Assembly: GCA_030446525.1 (NCBI GenBank)
Contig: JAUJNC010000059.1
Location: 1-26,389 of the forward strand
From: Armatimonadaceae bacterium
GTDB taxonomy: Bacteria > Armatimonadota > Armatimonadia > Armatimonadales > Armatimonadaceae
Length of the DNA stretch: 26,389 bases
Reading direction: 5' to 3'
Part shown: positions 23,617 to 26,389 of the stretch, piece after piece
Position numbering within the stretch: the stretch's first letter is position 1
How the letters are laid out: each line of letters opens with the position of its first letter
Notes under the pieces: model-generated
Told to the model about the DNA's origin: nothing
The model's input: the letters and a program-made list of their open reading frames with translations, nothing else
Database searches by the model: none
Translations under genes and position numbers: made by a program

Positions 23617-24398
23617 TTCGGGGCCGGCGGCCCTGGTGGGGGCCGCGCTGGCGCGGGAGGTTGGCACCCCATTACCAACTGCGCCGACAGACGCGCGGGC
23701 GATCGACGAAATCGCGCGCGAAGGCAAGCCTGTAAAGCTGGAGCGCCGGCGCCGGCGCTGGCGGAGCGGTTTTCCGCCGCCAGTTCCTTACGGGAGTCAC
23801 GAAAGCCGGGTCGTGGACGTCCGCGACCTGGCGCAGGTGCGTGACGCCTGCGAGGACATGGATGCCATCGTCAACTGCACGGTTGTCCGCGCCGATCCCG
23901 TAGACGCGTTCCGCGTCAACACGCTTGGTGCGTACCATTTAGCGATCGCGGCGTTGGAGCACCGCATTCGTCGGCTGGTGCAGACGGGTCCGCGCTGTCA
24001 GCTTGGTTGGTCTGGGGGACTACCCTGGGGATTACGAGGTCGCTTGTGACCTGGCCTACTCGCCTGGGTGCCTCCTTTACCCGCACAGCAAACCCTGGGC
24101 CAGGAGATCCTGCGGGTCTTCGCGGAATGGCAGGGGTTGAGGTTCCCAACCTGCTGTTCAGCAAGTTCGGCGACGCGGAGATAGGGAATGGTTTCTACCC
24201 GATGATGGTCACCTGGAGGGACGTGCGCGGGCGTTGCGGTGCGCGCTGGATAGTCCCGTCCCTGCCGTCGCCGTACGAGGAATTTCACGTCACCGCATCC
24301 CTGCTGCACGGACGCTCGGAACGATAGCGATCGAGCGCCTGCTGGGCTGGGAGGCGCGGGATGGACTGGAACGGTTCTGGCAGAATAAGGAGCCCTGA
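23605..24398 (+). pseudogene. NAD-dependent epimerase/dehydratase family protein, frameshifted
   Basis: Blocks of an extended SDR can be read in shifting frames: LVGAALAREV with APHYQLR (the dinucleotide site, whose glycines are broken), AIDEIAREGKPVKLE, VVDVRDLAQVRDACEDMDAIV, NCTVVRADPVDAFRVNTLGAYH, RRLVQTGP, SLYPHSKTLGQEIL, EVPNLLFSKFGDAEIGNGFYP with MMVTWRDV, PYEEFHVTAS, and IERLLGWEARDGLERFWQ before TGA at 24396. This covers the whole length of a sugar epimerase-like protein (about 260 residues). The catalytic tyrosine-lysine pair is plausibly YPHSK. At least five indels are present. It is the last gene of the cluster. Confidence 0.8.
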
Positions 24399-24679
24399 TT
24401 GGGCGAGGAGAAGAGATGAGGGCACCGTCAATTAACACCAGCGAATCCTGCTGCATGAGCCTGAAAGCGGGCTGATGGACAAAGCAAGAAAGCGTCCAGT
24501 TGTTGTTGGCCTTCAGGCTGCTATGCTCGCGCTCGGTCAGTGTCCCACAGGACGAACCGACGGCCCAGCGGCCGAATTTACCGGCGCGAAGCAATCAGGC
24601 ATGATAACCAAGCACTGGCTGTATTCGCGTCCGGTGCAGAATTGTTGGGCCGCCTTCATGCCCTTGTTCAGGCCGCAGT
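24399..24679. other. intergenic region between two decayed genes
   Basis: This is 280 bases with a possible ribosome site and start (GAGGAG, ATG at 24416) leading only to MRAPSINTSESCCMSLKAG and a stop. Nothing else is recognisable. Confidence 0.35.
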
Positions 24680-25693
24680 AGCCTTTAGAAAGCTCGTGTT
24701 GATTTGCTGGGCATCAGCGACGATCAGTAGGGAGCGCAGCGACTCGTCGCTGCGCGGCGGAGGGCTGCAAACTCCCCGCAGAAAACGCGCCGGGCCCGCC
24801 GGGCGCGGCGTCGAGTCGGAACAGTTGCACCCGTCGCCGCTGCGAGGCGATGGCCGGCCAGGTGCGCGCCCCCACGACGCGGTAGCGCACGACGGCTTCG
24901 CGCCGCTCACCGGGGGACATTTGGCCCGTCCACTCATAGGCGCCGGAGCCATTGGGCTCGGTCACGGCCTGGCCGCCCACGGCCACGTTCAGGTCCCTGG
25001 ATCGTGCCGGCTTGGGGCAGGGCGAATGCGAAGCGCGTGATCGGCCACAGCCGTGTTGGCGAAAACGCATCGCCCTTCGAACCCGACGGCGCGTAACCCG
25101 CAAGCGCCGGAAGCGCGCCTGTACTCCGCGAACGGGTGAATGGGATGGGCTCCTCGTCGAGGCGCGTGACCTCGCGGGTAAACACCACGTCGCGCCCGCT
25201 GCGGCGGAAGGTGTCCACGAGCCGGAGCGCGTTCTGGGCGGGAGGGGTCTGAAAAGGCAGGGCGACAGCACGCCCACGCCCTCGGTCCCGATACGCTCGG
25301 AGAAAGTCGGGCGGCAGCGTGAGGGTGCGCGTGTAGGTACGCCCGGCGAGCGCGGCTGCCGCAGGCCCGTACTGATAAACCGGCGGCGCGTCCGGGGCGG
25401 GATTGACGGTGGCCTCGGCGGTCTCGCTCAGAAAGCGGCCTGCCGTGCAAGCGGGTGCGCGGCGCGGAGGGCGGCCCATCGCCGTCACGACGAGGAGCCC
25501 CACGAGGTAACCGGATGCCGCCCAGTACGGTTGCGCGTCCTGGCGGGCGGTACTCGCCACCCGCCGGGAGGCAAGGATGAGCGTTCCCGCCACCGCTGCG
25601 AGGGCGATCGCCAGGGGCAGGGCTAGCCGGGTGAAAAAGGTCGAGCACACCGCCCAGAGCGCGTGCGACCGCTTCGATGTAGTACCCTATCAT
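24680..25693 (-). pseudogene. uncharacterised membrane-anchored protein, frameshifted
   Basis: The ATG at 25693 begins MIGYYIEAVARALGGVLDLF. Right after GACC-TTTTT (about 25640) the protein continues in the next frame as FTRLALPLAIALAAVAGTL and then QPYWAASGYLVGLLVVTAMG, giving two membrane helices. A long extracytoplasmic beta-rich part follows (VYQYGPAAAALAGRTYTR, RRSGRDVVFTREVTRLDEE, ITRFAFALPQAGT). Near 25010 a second frameshift leads to DLNVAVGGQAVTEPNGSGA, YEWTGQMSPGERREAVVRY and FRLDAAPG, then a third to LRSLLIVADAQQINTSFLK and a stop at about 24680. C-terminal membrane helices expected for a CreD-like protein are absent; that resemblance is weak. The first shift lies at a homopolymer, which could be a sequencing error. 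Confidence 0.6.
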
Positions 25694-26389
25694 GATGTTT
25701 TCGGCTGACTCCGCGACGCCCTCCTGCCGATCACTGGATCATGTGCGTCGTGACCCGTCCCTACAGGTCGGTTTCGAACAGGCGACTGCCGAAGGCGTAA
25801 GCGCGCCAGGCAGTCTTCCGCTTGCATTATCGCTCTGGCGTTACGCGCGTCGCACCAGTCCCACACCCCCGCGCCTCGCCGCCGTAATGCCGGACGACAC
25901 GCACACGACTAAAACGCGGCCCAACAAACCCGAACTCACCGGCGCCAAGAAGCTGGCCGTAGCGCCGGCAAGCCTCCGCGAAGCCCTGACGACGCAGATC
26001 GGCTGCAGTCGCGTCCAGTGTAGCGCTTTTTTGGGCCGCGCTCCCGGCTTACTCTGGTTGATTCCCTGGGTGCACTGCGCTCACGGCGTTCAGGTACGCC
26101 TTCACAAAGGCTCTTTATCATCCGAAGCGACAACGGAAAGCGAACAACCATCCCTTCATCCACCATAGATGATTCTGATGATGCTCCGGTGCAAAGTAGT
26201 AACACCGGGAGTAGTAGCGCCCATAGTCCACCCTCATCATTTGACGCAATCCGCCTTCTTCCCTTACCGCCTTCGTGAGCATCCTCGATTCGCCGGAACA
26301 GGGCTTCCTTCTCCAACTCACTCACCTGATACACGAACACATCAACTCAATCCGAAAACCTGACACGATAGACAGCATGTCGCGCTGTG
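25694..26389. other. right-end region with no recognised gene
   Basis: The 696 bases up to the window edge hold only short frames. The longest (minus strand, 26340 to 25936, beginning MFVYQVSELEKEALFRRIE) has a plausible helical start but soon becomes low-quality, with no family motif. Base composition becomes clearly less GC-rich after about 26100, which may mark a junction with other DNA or simply intergenic sequence. Confidence 0.35.

Noticed and set aside
25936..26340. Minus-strand 134-codon frame at the right end
   Set aside because: It has a plausible start but no conserved motif; most of it is arginine-rich and reads like non-coding sequence.
1..26389. CRISPR array or other regularly spaced repeats
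   Set aside because: No regularly spaced direct repeats were seen; the only direct repeat noticed is a single 16-base tandem duplication.

Overview
This is GC-rich bacterial DNA. The gene families present (WGR-PARP, GH106-like and GH97 glycosidases, PhyH dioxygenase, TerC, HdeD, IS6 transposase) suggest a Chloroflexota-, Armatimonadota- or Planctomycetota-type bacterium, but nothing in the window fixes the phylum. No rRNA, tRNA or CRISPR array was recognised. All family assignments come from reading motifs; no database search was run.

Layout. (1) 1-8.3 kb is mostly intact metabolism. It starts with the 3' part of a GH106-like glycosidase whose centre is missing. Facing it is a minus-strand operon of a WGR-PARP ADP-ribosyltransferase and a 112-aa protein. 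Then come a PhyH dioxygenase and an SDR dehydrogenase with overlapping ends, a GH97 glycosidase and a NagD-like HAD phosphatase. (2) 8.7-10.7 kb has a PhoD-like phosphatase behind a five-codon leader ORF, followed directly by an internally deleted IS6-family transposase remnant. (3) 11.0-18.8 kb is a stress and signalling island. It holds a small heat-shock protein with a glutamine-rich insert, a PAS-SpoIIE phosphatase, half of an HdeD protein, a small membrane protein, a diacylglycerol-kinase gene and a Kef antiporter (both decayed), the tail of a second Hsp20 with its terminator, the HtpX protease, a TerC protein and a GAF histidine kinase. (4) 19.1-24.4 kb is a catabolic cluster (creatininase, RidA, class III aminotransferase, an unnamed oxidoreductase-like family, an unknown gene, an NAD-dependent epimerase) divergent from an IclR regulator. 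Every gene recognised in it is broken by frameshifts or deletions. (5) 24.7-25.7 kb is a frameshifted membrane-protein gene, and the last 0.7 kb carries nothing recognisable.

Two themes stand out. First, the stress island has a gene content (sHSP, HdeD, Kef antiporter, M48 protease, bordered by an IS remnant) that recalls the transmissible stress-tolerance or heat-resistance loci of proteobacteria, here paired with two signalling proteins. Second, several genes carry clean in-frame central deletions (GH106-like, IS6 transposase, class III aminotransferase) and HdeD lacks its first half, alongside blocks full of frameshifts next to intact genes. This is either real genome erosion or a localized sequence-quality problem. 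Read mapping would separate the two.
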